NCBI RefSeq assembly: GCF_001591585.1
Contig: NZ_BCVE01000003.1
Coordinates: forward strand, 62,001-126,000
Length of the DNA stretch: 64,000 nucleotides
Direction: 5' to 3'
From: Niallia circulans NBRC 13626
GTDB taxonomy: Bacteria; Bacillota; Bacilli; Bacillales; Cytobacillaceae
In this document: piece after piece, positions 50,485 to 59,083 of the stretch
Layout of the letters: every line of letters begins with the position of its first letter
How positions within the stretch are numbered: position 1 is the first letter of the stretch
Translations under genes and position numbers: made by a program
Notes under the pieces: model-generated
Databases searched by the model: none
The model's input: the letters and a program-made list of their open reading frames with translations, nothing else
What the model was told of the DNA's origin: nothing

Positions 50485-52110
50485 TCATTTCCCTAATTTA
50501 AATACAGAGTTAAAGAAACTATACAGTGCATCCCCAGCAATAAACCCTGCAGCTAAAATACTCATTGGCGTCTCTGCTTCTTTTCCTTTTTTCTTCACCC
50601 ACATTAAACGAATCGCAATTCCTACCAATACTGCAACGCCTGCATATGGAGTTAAAATTAACAAACCTGTTGCAAACATTACTCCTAGCTGTCTACTTGA
50701 ACCACCAAGTATTTGTAGGATAGCCCCTGGAATAGCCCATATTAATAATTGCCGAGCGACTTCCATAGAAGTGCCTGCCTGAATCGTAGAAACATAGACA
50801 GCATCTATTGGTGGAACAAGATTATTGGCAAAATATCCTTTATAAGTGACTAGCACTGTTAGCAATGCGACTCCAAAGGCAACTAATGACGTCATATATT
50901 GTTGTTTTCTTCCATCTATTTCATATTCTTTGTCAGCGCCTTTTCCCCGTAGAATATGACCTGTTTTAAAGTCATAGCCCATATCTGCAAAAGCCGGTCC
51001 TGTCGCGGCACTGAATCCTGCAAGTAAAGCAAGTGCTAAAGGCGGAAAACCAATCATCATACCGATAAGGAGGGTAATAAAGGCAACCGCAAAGGCTGGA
51101 AACCACCCTGAATGCATGGCAGCAATACCAACGATTAACTCATGAACAAATGCGGCAAATGCAGCAAAAATAAGAAATCCAATCAACATACCAAATGACA
51201 TATCTGTAATAAGTCCGCCTGTTAAAGCAATAATTAAAGCAATCGCAATATAAACAATAAAGCCAATTCCTAAAGTCTTTCTTGCTACTGAAATAGGTGT
51301 TGTATAATTCGAGTCGTCTACATCATTTTCCATAGCTGCAGCTACCTCTTGATTTTTTCCCTTTTGCTTTCTTTTATCTTTTCCAAAGATTAATAGCGTA
51401 ACTTGGACTAACGCCACAATTCCTGCACCAATCATAATGCCATGTGGGATGTAAAGGGCGTTTACATCTACACCAAAAACAGGAATAGAATATTGTCGGA
51501 ATAGTAAGCCAATTCCAAACATAGTTAAAGCCCATATGTTACCGATAAAAGCAACCCCAAAGGCAGACATCGGAATATGCAAAATCGAGCCGATAACACC
51601 AATAAGTGTTCCAATTCCAAGAAGCCCTGCCCGTTTTCCTCCCTTATCACCAGCAACGATAGCTTGTGCTGTTGCTACTCCTGGTGCCCATGTACCTGAT
51701 GCAGGAAACAGCTTCGAATCAAATAGTTTATATAAAATGGCAGCATCTGCAAACATGGCCAATGCTGCTCCGATGAGCATCGGAATAATTAAATCTGGTT
51801 CCCCAATTAGAAAGGGAATGCCGATTGGGATTAACAAACTATTTGCAGCCCCAAAAGTTGCAGCTGATATAGAAGTCTGTACTAAATTCTGTCTATGTAT
51901 AGACTTATATTTCTTGAAGATAGTAATAGGAATTCTAGCAATCAACATTGCTAGAAGCGCTCCTATAATAGATGTATTGGGTGTTACTCCTAAAGAGACG
52001 ATAATTTGCATCCCGATAATAGCACCAAATACTGCAGTAATAATGGTAAATATAAGGGAAACAGGTTCAAATAAACGAGGGTGTTTTTTTACTGGTTCTA
52101 CTTGTTTCAT
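50485..52110 (-). CDS. OPT family oligopeptide transporter
   Basis: 541 residues, about 14 membrane segments. Motifs: SLGVTPNTSIIGALLAMLIARI, GAANSLLIPIGIPFLIGEPDL, FPASGTWAPGVATAQAIVAG (OPT signature region), SAFGVAFIGNIWALTMFGIG, GYDFKTGHILRG. OPT proteins couple proton entry to uptake of small peptides or metal chelates. It opens the core operon; DUF917 begins 12 bases later. ATG 52110 has GGAGG. Placed upstream of peptidase, racemase-like and oxidase genes, it probably imports the pathway substrate. Confidence 0.88.
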   Translation of the reverse strand: MKQVEPVKKHPRLFEPVSLIFTIITAVFGAIIGMQIIVSLGVTPNTSIIGALLAMLIARIPITIFKKYKSIHRQNLVQTSISAATFGAANSLLIPIGIPFLIGEPDLIIPMLIGAALAMFADAAILYKLFDSKLFPASGTWAPGVATAQAIVAGDKGGKRAGLLGIGTLIGVIGSILHIPMSAFGVAFIGNIWALTMFGIGLLFRQYSIPVFGVDVNALYIPHGIMIGAGIVALVQVTLLIFGKDKRKQKGKNQEVAAAMENDVDDSNYTTPISVARKTLGIGFIVYIAIALIIALTGGLITDMSFGMLIGFLIFAAFAAFVHELIVGIAAMHSGWFPAFAVAFITLLIGMMIGFPPLALALLAGFSAATGPAFADMGYDFKTGHILRGKGADKEYEIDGRKQQYMTSLVAFGVALLTVLVTYKGYFANNLVPPIDAVYVSTIQAGTSMEVARQLLIWAIPGAILQILGGSSRQLGVMFATGLLILTPYAGVAVLVGIAIRLMWVKKKGKEAETPMSILAAGFIAGDALYSFFNSVFKLGK

Positions 52111-52323
52111 AGACTAGCCTCCAAATTATTTTTAAATAGCATTTTGATATTAAAGAGTGGAGTCATACTAAAATAAGTGGTACATTCGATGTTGTTGATA
52201 TTGCAAGCCAGTGAATAAAGAATATTAAAAATAAGTCCAATTATTTCGTTACTCTTATTTAGTAACAAAGAAAATCAAAACGATTGTCATACGATGAAAA
52301 GAAAAATTTTTATCAACTAGTTG

Positions 52324-52340
52324 GTTGTCCATATGACAAC
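52324..52340. promoter_or_regulatory. inverted repeat after the racemase gene, upstream of the OPT operon
   Basis: GTTGTC-CATAT-GACAAC is a perfect 6-5-6 repeat, followed on the plus strand side by CAACTAGTTG (52314-52323 region). A related TTGTCATACGA is at about 52283. The 231-base gap 52111-52341 also contains -35-like TTGGAC and -10-like TATTCA 17 bases apart on the minus strand. These are candidate PucR-type operator and promoter for the OPT operon. Confidence 0.4.
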
Positions 52341-52341
52341 G

Positions 52342-52971
52342 TCAGTATAACTGTGCTGCAAACTGTCCTTCTGCTTCGACTGCATCAATAACAGGAACTT
52401 TCAATTCATTACGCAATTGGTCTGCCAGTCCAATTGTTGAAAAACCTGTGCAAGCAAACACAATTACCTTGGCTCCTTGATCTAACAGATCTTTAGCAGC
52501 CTTCAGCCCCTTTTCCTTCCCTTCCTCTTTCAGTAAATCGGTCGTATTTTCTACACCTTCTGGAACTTTGAAGCCTACCAACAGCTCCCCTAAAATCTTC
52601 TTCATAACTTCTGGAACATCCTGGGTTATCCCTAATATCCCTACAGGTTTTCCTAAAGAAAAAGCTGTTAATGCAGCAGCACTTCCCGCTCCTATTACTG
52701 GTATAGATACTGCTTTTCTTAGTTCTTCAATCCCAGGGTCTGCTGCACAGCTAATAACAAGTATCCTTGCTCCTTCCCTTTCCATCTTTTTTCCTAACTC
52801 TACGATTTTTGGGATTGCTTCTTTTTCTGAAGCATTATCATAAATACCTAACGCTTGATCTGGTATACAGTGATTTACGGTTGGCAATCCATATAATTCT
52901 GTAATTATTTTGCCATGATGGTCCAAGACTGCTTTATTCTCCGTTGTAAAAACACGAATGACACCAATCAT
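52342..52971 (-). CDS. Asp/Glu/hydantoin racemase family protein
   Basis: 209 residues from ATG 52971 with AGGAG 7 bases upstream; a TTG at 52986 sits inside that site. The paired catalytic Cys are in LVISCAADPG (near residue 71) and VFACTGFSTIG (near 175), the same positions as in hydantoin/aspartate racemases. GVIRVFTTE and GILGITQDVPE fit the Asp_Glu_race fold. It would epimerise an alpha-carbon on an amino acid or cyclic amide. Its gene lies between the pucR terminator and the OPT gene. Confidence 0.82.
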   Translation of the reverse strand: MIGVIRVFTTENKAVLDHHGKIITELYGLPTVNHCIPDQALGIYDNASEKEAIPKIVELGKKMEREGARILVISCAADPGIEELRKAVSIPVIGAGSAAALTAFSLGKPVGILGITQDVPEVMKKILGELLVGFKVPEGVENTTDLLKEEGKEKGLKAAKDLLDQGAKVIVFACTGFSTIGLADQLRNELKVPVIDAVEAEGQFAAQLY

Positions 52972-53055
52972 ATCCCCACTCCTCAAATTTAAATTTTCTG
53001 AATATTTATATTTTAACTTTTCTGTCTTTTTGTCACAATGTCCTAAAAAAACAAA

Positions 53056-53103
53056 AAACAGAGGGGGCTATTGTGCTCCGAGTACAATAGACCCCTCTGT
53101 TTT
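53056..53103 (-). terminator. terminator of pucR-like gene, overlapping its stop
   Basis: A long stem (AAACAGAGGGG...CCCCTCTGTTT with CTATTGT/ACAATAG) followed on the minus strand by TTTTTTGTTTTTTT. The upstream arm includes the TAA at 53102. Confidence 0.92.
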
Positions 53104-54625
53104 AGGAACCCTTAAAGTTATGAAAGAATATACAACAATAGTATAAAACCTTCTCTTGGAAAGTATCTAATTTAATATCTGCTATTTCTTTTATTCTATC
53201 AATGCGATATTTTACTGAGTTACGATGAATATATAATTGATTTGCTGTTTCCTTTAGACTTCCATTAGAAGTCAAGTAATAAAAGAGCGTTTTGACAAGA
53301 TCACTGTCATTTTCTTTATCATATTGTATTAACTTACCTATTTTCCTTTCAATAACTGGATCCATATTGACATAGTCGGAACTGTCTAGTAACAACTTAA
53401 ATAGCTCAATATCTTCATAAAAGTACATTTTTTTCCCTTTATTAAGACTTGATCCAATTAAAAGTGAATTTCTAGCTTCTAAATAACTTAAATGTATCTC
53501 CCATAATAAAGCTCTTCCGCCAAATCCTACTTGAAAATCGGTATATTTCTTAATAAGGGGGACTAATTTCTCCATCCATAGTTGATTTGTTTCCGTTGTC
53601 ATAATAGGTTGATAGGGAGCGGCTGAGAGGATAACAAGCCGATTTCCTTGTTTCTGTGTGTAAACCTTATTAGCATGGGATAGATTAACAGATTCTATAA
53701 CGCTGCTTAATTCATGTAACAATGGTGAACCTTCCTCCATAAGATTTGCACTTTCCATCACGATTATTTCCCACATTATTTCAGGATCCAATCCAAGTTG
53801 TCTTCCTTTATTCACCACTTCTTCTTGAGGGAGAAATATGCCTGCAAGCAGTTCTTCAATAAAGTTTCCTCTTAAATGATTCTCTGTATCCATTGCTGTT
53901 TTTCTTCTCATTAATTCTAAAGAAAAAACTAGTCGTGCCTGTTCTACGCAAATTTTATCCATTTCATCCAAATGCTCTTTTTCAATTAAAAATTTGCCAA
54001 CTCGCTCCTTATCTACTGTAATATCCCATTGCTTTATATGCGTATATTCGTTCATCCTTCCTTCCATTGGGGAGCAAACAATTTTTTTGCCAGCTTTATC
54101 TAAAAGAATAATAGGTGCTTCTATCATTTGTGATACATTATCAGCAACCGTTTGTATCCCACTGTTTTCAAGAACCAATGTCGTTAACTTCTTATAAATT
54201 TCTTCAGACCTTCTAAGTAAAGCAGCATGTTTATTTACAATTTGTTCCATGACAGCATTTGTAATATCAATGTATGGCACACCGACTGGAAGCTGAATAA
54301 TGGGAAGGTTATATTTATTACTTACCTCCATCATCTCTTTTGGCATTTCATGTAAATACCTTTCCGGTTTTATCGCTAATGCAGCAGCATTTGCCTGCGC
54401 TAATTTCTCCACAAGCTTTGTCAGTAAGGAAAGATCATGCCTTATGGAATAAGCTGTTGTTAGCAGCAACTCTCCCCCCCTTAACCAGCCGTCGATATCA
54501 GGAACTTCCATAATATCGATATTTTGAACATTTCTATTTAACCCTTCCCTCCCACTTATCACTTTTGCATCCTTTAAAACAGGGAGTCGTAATAAATCAT
54601 TAACTGTAATACCCGATTGATTCAT
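53102..54625 (-). CDS. PucR-family transcriptional regulator of the catabolic operon
   Basis: 507 residues from ATG 54625 with GGAGGTGG upstream (a longer frame starts inside the terminator at 54661). N-terminal PucR purine-catabolism-like domain: ITVNDLLRLPVLKDAKVISGREGLNRNVQNIDIMEVPDIDGWLRGGELLLTT. A middle region with GGDEF-like topology follows, and a C-terminal helix-turn-helix LKETANQLYIHRNSVKYRIDRIKEIAD. PucR proteins activate catabolic genes for ureides, gamma-glutamyl compounds or other nitrogen sources in response to a substrate. Its position suggests it controls the racemase-OPT-DUF917 operon. Confidence 0.85.
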   Translation of the reverse strand: MNQSGITVNDLLRLPVLKDAKVISGREGLNRNVQNIDIMEVPDIDGWLRGGELLLTTAYSIRHDLSLLTKLVEKLAQANAAALAIKPERYLHEMPKEMMEVSNKYNLPIIQLPVGVPYIDITNAVMEQIVNKHAALLRRSEEIYKKLTTLVLENSGIQTVADNVSQMIEAPIILLDKAGKKIVCSPMEGRMNEYTHIKQWDITVDKERVGKFLIEKEHLDEMDKICVEQARLVFSLELMRRKTAMDTENHLRGNFIEELLAGIFLPQEEVVNKGRQLGLDPEIMWEIIVMESANLMEEGSPLLHELSSVIESVNLSHANKVYTQKQGNRLVILSAAPYQPIMTTETNQLWMEKLVPLIKKYTDFQVGFGGRALLWEIHLSYLEARNSLLIGSSLNKGKKMYFYEDIELFKLLLDSSDYVNMDPVIERKIGKLIQYDKENDSDLVKTLFYYLTSNGSLKETANQLYIHRNSVKYRIDRIKEIADIKLDTFQEKVLYYCCIFFHNFKGS

Positions 54626-54663
54626 TCTTACCACCTCCACTACTTTTATCCTTTTCATCAAAA

Positions 54664-54689
54664 GAGGCTTCCTAATTTTCGGAAGCCTC
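54664..54689 (-). terminator. terminator between the EIIC_2-type gene and pucR
   Basis: GAGGCTTCC (54664-54672) and GGAAGCCTC (54681-54689) with an 8-base loop and TTTT on the minus strand. It starts 12 bases after one stop and ends 39 bases before the next start, so pucR expression must come from read-through or from a promoter inside the stem region. Confidence 0.85.
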
Positions 54690-54701
54690 GATTCATAATT
54701 T

Positions 54702-55715
54702 TTACTGTACTTTCATAGCTAAATCTCCAGCTTTTGCCCAGCCTGCGCGAAGAATCACGAAATAAAGCGGAAGTGTAATCACAATTGGAAGGACCATACC
54801 TACTGCCACATAAATTAAGAATCCATGCAAGCCTTGTGTGGCCATAATGCTGATTGGTGCAATTAAAGAATTCAATCCTAATCCAGCCAATTCATACGTT
54901 GCCGTGAATCCGAATCCTAATGTTGCAATCGGGGCACAAATGACAGCTGCTACAAAAGGTGGAATGATTAACAACGGGTTTTTCACCAAATTAGGGAACT
55001 GTACTTTTGGTGTAATGATAGATTGTGCAAGAAATCCTCCTAAATCATTTTGACGTAGAGACATCGCTGTAAATCCAACAAATTGTACCGTACACCCGAT
55101 TAACGCTGCCGCACTTGACACTGGATCCATTTGCAATGCAATTGCTAAAGCTGCTGATGATGCTGGAGTCATCAGCAGGATGCTCCATACTAACGAGATA
55201 ACCATTGGCGCTACTAAAGGTGAGCCTTGAACCGATGAAGTGATTTGGGCACTAATCCATTCTAGCATTGGAGTTGTCACTGCCGCTAAACCTACTCCAG
55301 CAATTCCTCCAACTAAAATTGCTGCAGCTGGAATGGCCACCATATCTAAAATTGTTTTTCCGTTAATCCACTTCCCAACATATGTTGCCACTACTGCTGC
55401 TAATACTGCACTGATTGGCTGTCCGGAAACAAGCACCATTCCAGCATCTGTTGCATGCAGCGCATTTCCCCCAATTGTACTACAGACCATCGCACTAAAA
55501 ATAACTAATGTGTTTCCACCTAACTGATAGGCAATTCCCGCTCCAAATGCCGGTGCTAACAATACCTTTGCTACTCCGCTTAAAACATCCCAGCCAAATG
55601 CTTTTCCGATCGATTCTAACAACAATCCCATTCCTAATGTTACAAGGACTGCATTTGACATTCCTGCTGAGGCTTTATACATTCGTTCCATAAAATATTC
55701 TTTGTTCTTCATCAT
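54702..55715 (-). CDS. PTS EIIC_2-type membrane transporter
   Basis: 337 residues, eight to ten hydrophobic segments. PF13303-like motifs: AFGAGIAYQLGGNTLVIFSAMVCSTIGGNA, GSPLVAPMVISLVWSILLMTP and the aromatic-poor, alanine-rich helices. No IIA or IIB is encoded nearby, so this is probably one of the solo EIIC_2 transporters whose energy source and ligand are not known. ATG 55715 with AGGAG. A leader of more than 200 bases with a terminator-like hairpin precedes it. Whether it belongs to the pathway below is uncertain. Confidence 0.72.
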   Translation of the reverse strand: MMKNKEYFMERMYKASAGMSNAVLVTLGMGLLLESIGKAFGWDVLSGVAKVLLAPAFGAGIAYQLGGNTLVIFSAMVCSTIGGNALHATDAGMVLVSGQPISAVLAAVVATYVGKWINGKTILDMVAIPAAAILVGGIAGVGLAAVTTPMLEWISAQITSSVQGSPLVAPMVISLVWSILLMTPASSAALAIALQMDPVSSAAALIGCTVQFVGFTAMSLRQNDLGGFLAQSIITPKVQFPNLVKNPLLIIPPFVAAVICAPIATLGFGFTATYELAGLGLNSLIAPISIMATQGLHGFLIYVAVGMVLPIVITLPLYFVILRAGWAKAGDLAMKVQ

Positions 55716-55760
55716 TCTCTACTCCTCTATTTGAAAATAATTATTAGCTAGATAAAAACA

Positions 55761-55788
55761 AAAAAGCCTGTCCAATAATGGATAGGCA
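55761..55788 (-). terminator. leader terminator (attenuator-like) before the EIIC_2 gene
   Basis: On the minus strand GCCTATCCA-TTAT-TGGACAGGC (one mismatch) is followed by T6, only 46 bases before the start codon. Upstream, AGGCGC (55818-55813) can instead pair with GTGCCT (55790-55785), the base of this stem, giving a competing antiterminator. Confidence 0.6.
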
Positions 55789-55882
55789 CCTTCAAGTTTT
55801 ACAAACTGTTTAGCGCCTTGTTTTTAAATAACAAAAACTGGACTAAACAATTCCCATTTTAATAAAGAGGGATTATTTAATC

Positions 55883-55936
55883 CTAAGAGCATAATATGAG
55901 TATAATATTCAGTGCTGTATTTGTTTTGATCTTCAT
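55883..55936 (-). CDS. candidate 17-residue leader peptide
   Basis: ATG 55936 follows AGGAGG by about 8 bases and reads MKIKTNTALNIILILCS then TAG. It lies 95 bases before the leader terminator of the EIIC_2 gene. A strong ribosome binding site for such a short frame suggests translation-dependent attenuation. Without comparative data the peptide is only a candidate. Confidence 0.4.
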   Translation of the reverse strand: MKIKTNTALNIILILCS

Positions 55937-56177
55937 GTCATGCTCCTCCTAAACCGTTTAATTAGTGTGTAGCTATAATATCACCAATATTCTGAATATG
56001 TAAATAATTTTTTTATTTCAGTTTTTATTAAAACGCTATCATAAAAATCAGAATGTAATCTTCCTCTTCCCTTTATATAAAAAGTGATTATTATTCAAGA
56101 AAAATAAAATCAATATGAAGGTTATATGTAAAATTTTTTTCACAATTGAACTTTTGTTAGAATATTTAACAAAAAAA

Positions 56178-56195
56178 AGAGTGGCGAGCCACTCT
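56178..56195 (-). terminator. terminator of niaP
   Basis: AGAGTGG-CGAG-CCACTCT with T8 on the minus strand; the stem overlaps the stop codon at 56194-56196. The stretch 55940-56177 between this and the EIIC_2 leader shows no gene. Confidence 0.88.
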
Positions 56196-57393
56196 AAATA
56201 ATTTCGGTATTCTTAGTCTCTTTTCCAAAAAACAGAACTACTGCTGCTCCGATTAATACAGCAATACAAAAAATAGTAAAAATAGCGGGAATCGAAACCT
56301 TTTGTGCTGTTAGGTAGGGAACTAATAACGGTCCTAAGATCCCGCCAACTCTTCCAATCGCAGCAGCCATTCCTGCTCCAGTTCCTCGGACCTTGGTCGA
56401 GTATTGTTCTGGTGTATAAGCATAAAGAGCTCCCCATGCACCTAAGTTAAAGAAGGATAAAAGAATCCCTGCAGTAAGCAGCATCGCTGTGCTTCCCGCT
56501 AACCCAAACATAAAGGCACTACCTGCTGTCCCAATTAAAAATAGAACGAGTACAAACTTTCTTCCTGCTTTTTCAATTAAATAGGCTGCCAAAGCATATC
56601 CTGGTAATTGTGCTAGTGTCATAATTAATACATATTCAAAGCTTTTTATCATACTAAAGCCTTGAGATACCATGACACTCGGAAGCCATAAAAACATTCC
56701 ATAATAAGAAAAGACTACACAGAACCATAAAATCCATAAGGTTGCTGTTTGCTTCCGATTTTCCTTCGACCATACAGCTTGCAAGCTTTCCCTAATCGTT
56801 AGCTTTTTCTCTTTTTCTACTTTTAAAAATTTTGGTGAATCAGGTAGATGCAAACGTAAATATATAGCGTAAAATGCTGGGAGAACGCTTATTATAAGCG
56901 CGGCCTGCCACCCATATTTTGGAATAACAAAATAGGAGATTACTGCAGCGAGTAACCAGCCAAATGCCCAAAAGCTTTCAAGTAACACAACGACTCTGCC
57001 TCGTTTTTCCTTTGGAACACTTTCTGAAACAAGTGTGGATGCTACCGGCAGTTCCCCACCAAGTCCCATTCCAATGAAAAAACGTAGGATTAGAAAGATA
57101 GTTAAGGATGTAGTAAAGGCAGAGAGCCCGCTGCCAATAGAAAAGAGTAATAATGTAATCATAAATACATGTTTTCTTCCGATTCTATCTGCCATTAATC
57201 CAAAAACAAGTGCTCCGACAGCCATTCCAATCGAATTCATACTGCCAATCCAGCCCATTTCTTTTCCCGATAAACCCCAATCTGCTTGGAGAGCAGTAAT
57301 AATAAATGAAAGCATTCCAACATCCATCGCATCAAACATCCATCCTAATCCTGCGATACCAAGAATCTTTCTTTGAGATATTTCCTTTTTCAT
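56194..57393 (-). CDS. niaP: niacin transporter NiaP (MFS)
   Basis: 399 residues, 12 membrane segments. The sequence follows B. subtilis NiaP (YceI) closely: SQRKILGIAGLGWMFDAMDVGMLSFIITAL, GLMADRIGRKHVFM (MFS signature), RFFIGMGLGGELPVASTLVSE, VLLESFWAFGWLLAAVISYF, FCVVFSYYGMFLWLPSVMV, GALYAYTPEQYSTKVRGTGAG. NiaP imports nicotinate for NAD synthesis. GGGAGG precedes ATG 57393. It is single and repressed in Bacilli by NiaR; a matching palindrome sits in its promoter. Confidence 0.93.
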   Translation of the reverse strand: MKKEISQRKILGIAGLGWMFDAMDVGMLSFIITALQADWGLSGKEMGWIGSMNSIGMAVGALVFGLMADRIGRKHVFMITLLLFSIGSGLSAFTTSLTIFLILRFFIGMGLGGELPVASTLVSESVPKEKRGRVVVLLESFWAFGWLLAAVISYFVIPKYGWQAALIISVLPAFYAIYLRLHLPDSPKFLKVEKEKKLTIRESLQAVWSKENRKQTATLWILWFCVVFSYYGMFLWLPSVMVSQGFSMIKSFEYVLIMTLAQLPGYALAAYLIEKAGRKFVLVLFLIGTAGSAFMFGLAGSTAMLLTAGILLSFFNLGAWGALYAYTPEQYSTKVRGTGAGMAAAIGRVGGILGPLLVPYLTAQKVSIPAIFTIFCIAVLIGAAVVLFFGKETKNTEII

Positions 57394-57453
57394 TGTAATC
57401 CTCCCATTTTTCCCTTAGGTTCCCACTGATAGGTATAATTATAAAAACTAACT

Positions 57454-57479
57454 ATTATAATAACACTTGTCATGACACT
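57454..57479 (-). promoter_or_regulatory. niaP promoter with candidate NiaR operator
   Basis: On the minus strand, -10 TATAAT (57459-57454). ACACTTGTCATGACACT (57463-57479) contains the palindrome TGTCATGACA and resembles the TGTC/GACA-type NiaR box known from Bacillus NAD genes; it lies between -10 and -35, a repressing position. The rest of the 57394-57715 gap holds a weak promoter for the MATE gene (TTTACT 57641, TAAAAT 57663) and no other gene. Confidence 0.6.
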
Positions 57480-57715
57480 ATTCATTACATTTCAAATAAT
57501 TTTTTAGTTAAAAGGCAAAATACTTAGCATATGTTACGGTAAATAATGGGTTATTCCTATAAATAATTCCAAAAAAAGCGCTAATTACTACTATATTCAA
57601 GATTTTTGAAAAATTTCTAAAAAAAAATGCTCTCTTTCCCTTTACTTTCTTCCAAATAAGCATAAAATGATTGTTATGTTTTCTATTTTTAAAATGTAAA
57701 GGGGAGTTTTACCTG

Positions 57716-59083
57716 TTGAGTGTTTCAACAAATAAAATACAAAATCAGTCTCTTTTTAATATATCTTGGCCACTGTTTATTGAACTTGCTTTACACATGG
57801 GTATGGGAGTAACTGCTACCTTAATGCTAAGCCATTATTCTGACAGCGCAGCTGCAGGTGTAGGAGTTGCCAATCAGCTTCTTGGGATTTTTATTCTAGT
57901 CTTTAATGTAACGTCTATTGCTGCCATGATACTAATCGGGCAAAAACTTGGGGCTAATGAGCTTAATCTTGCTAGAAGGTTTGCACGCTCTGCGGTTGGT
58001 TTAAACTTCTGGTTCGGCATAATTATTGCAGCCCTCGTTGTTATCTTCGGTGAACATTTATTACAACTTTTCGATATTCGCGGTGAAGTATTAGAATATG
58101 GATTAATATTTGTTCGTATATGTGGTGCGTCCCTCTTCTTAGAATCTCTCTCACTTGCACTTAGTGCCATATTAAGAAGTCATGGCTTTACAAAAGAATC
58201 CATGATTGTTAGTGTTTTGATGAATGTAATTAGCGTATCCGGTTATGCCATTAGTATTCTTGGTGTTTTTGGTTTACCTATCACAGGTGTCATTGGTGTT
58301 TCATGGACTATCGTTATAGCTCGTACATTTGCTGTGCTTGTTTTGCTTTATCTTGTTTATAAAAGAATTGCTTTAACCTTTTCCGTTAAGGATTTCATCA
58401 AAGTCAATAAACAAGATATTCGAGATATGCTCTATATCGGCATTCCTTCTGCGGGAGAAAATTTATCGTATCAATTTTCACAGCTTATGATTACTGCAAT
58501 GGTTGCTTCTCTAGGAGATGCCTCCTTAGCAGCCAGAGTATATATTAGTAATATTTCCATGATCTGCTATTTATTTACTTTAGCAATTGCTGAAGGTACT
58601 CAGCTTCTGGTTGCACGTTATATTGGCGGGAAGCAGTTTGACCGTGCATTGAAACGAGGCATTAAAACACTTAGACTTGCCATGATCGTTTCATTAGCGG
58701 CAGCCCTTGTAATGGCATTAATCGGCCAGCCAATATTAGAGCTATTTACAGATAACTATGAAATTATTGCTATCGGGCTACCTATTCTCTGGGCAGTGGT
58801 CTTTACAGAACCAGGAAGAGCGATGAATATTGTCTTAATGAGTTCCTTAAAATCCTCCGGTGATGTTCGCTTCCCTGTCATTATTGGTATTATCTCCATG
58901 TGGGGAATTGCCGTTACGCTGAGCTATGCTCTAGGAATTACATTAGGATTGGGACTTCTTGGTATCTGGTTGGCTCAAGGGATAGATGAATGGTTTAGAG
59001 GAATATTTGCCTTCAGACGCTGGAAGTCAAAACCTTGGGAACGAGTGAAAGTTAATCGTTCGATTTCGGAAAGGTCTATGTAA
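57716..59083 (+). CDS. MATE family efflux transporter
   Basis: 455 residues from TTG 57716 with GGGGAG upstream; a longer frame starts without a ribosome binding site. Twelve hydrophobic segments. MATE features: NQSLFNISWPLFIELALHMGMGVTATLMLSHYSDSAAAGVGVANQLLGI and its repeat in the second half (IPSAGENLSYQFSQLMITAMVASLGD). Sodium- or proton-driven export of cationic drugs or metabolites. It is divergent from niaP. The terminator overlaps its stop. Confidence 0.85.
   Translation: MSVSTNKIQNQSLFNISWPLFIELALHMGMGVTATLMLSHYSDSAAAGVGVANQLLGIFILVFNVTSIAAMILIGQKLGANELNLARRFARSAVGLNFWFGIIIAALVVIFGEHLLQLFDIRGEVLEYGLIFVRICGASLFLESLSLALSAILRSHGFTKESMIVSVLMNVISVSGYAISILGVFGLPITGVIGVSWTIVIARTFAVLVLLYLVYKRIALTFSVKDFIKVNKQDIRDMLYIGIPSAGENLSYQFSQLMITAMVASLGDASLAARVYISNISMICYLFTLAIAEGTQLLVARYIGGKQFDRALKRGIKTLRLAMIVSLAAALVMALIGQPILELFTDNYEIIAIGLPILWAVVFTEPGRAMNIVLMSSLKSSGDVRFPVIIGIISMWGIAVTLSYALGITLGLGLLGIWLAQGIDEWFRGIFAFRRWKSKPWERVKVNRSISERSM

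Noticed and set aside
52190-52220. sigma-54 (-24/-12) promoter before the OPT gene (CTGGCTTGCAATAT on the minus strand)
   Set aside because: GG and GC elements are too close together for a -24/-12 promoter, and no sigma-54 activator is encoded nearby.
55948-55962. LacI-type operator CTAAACCGTTTAATT upstream of the EIIC_2 gene
   Set aside because: One base shorter than the TAAACCGGTTTA sites, so the central CG symmetry is lost; probably coincidence.
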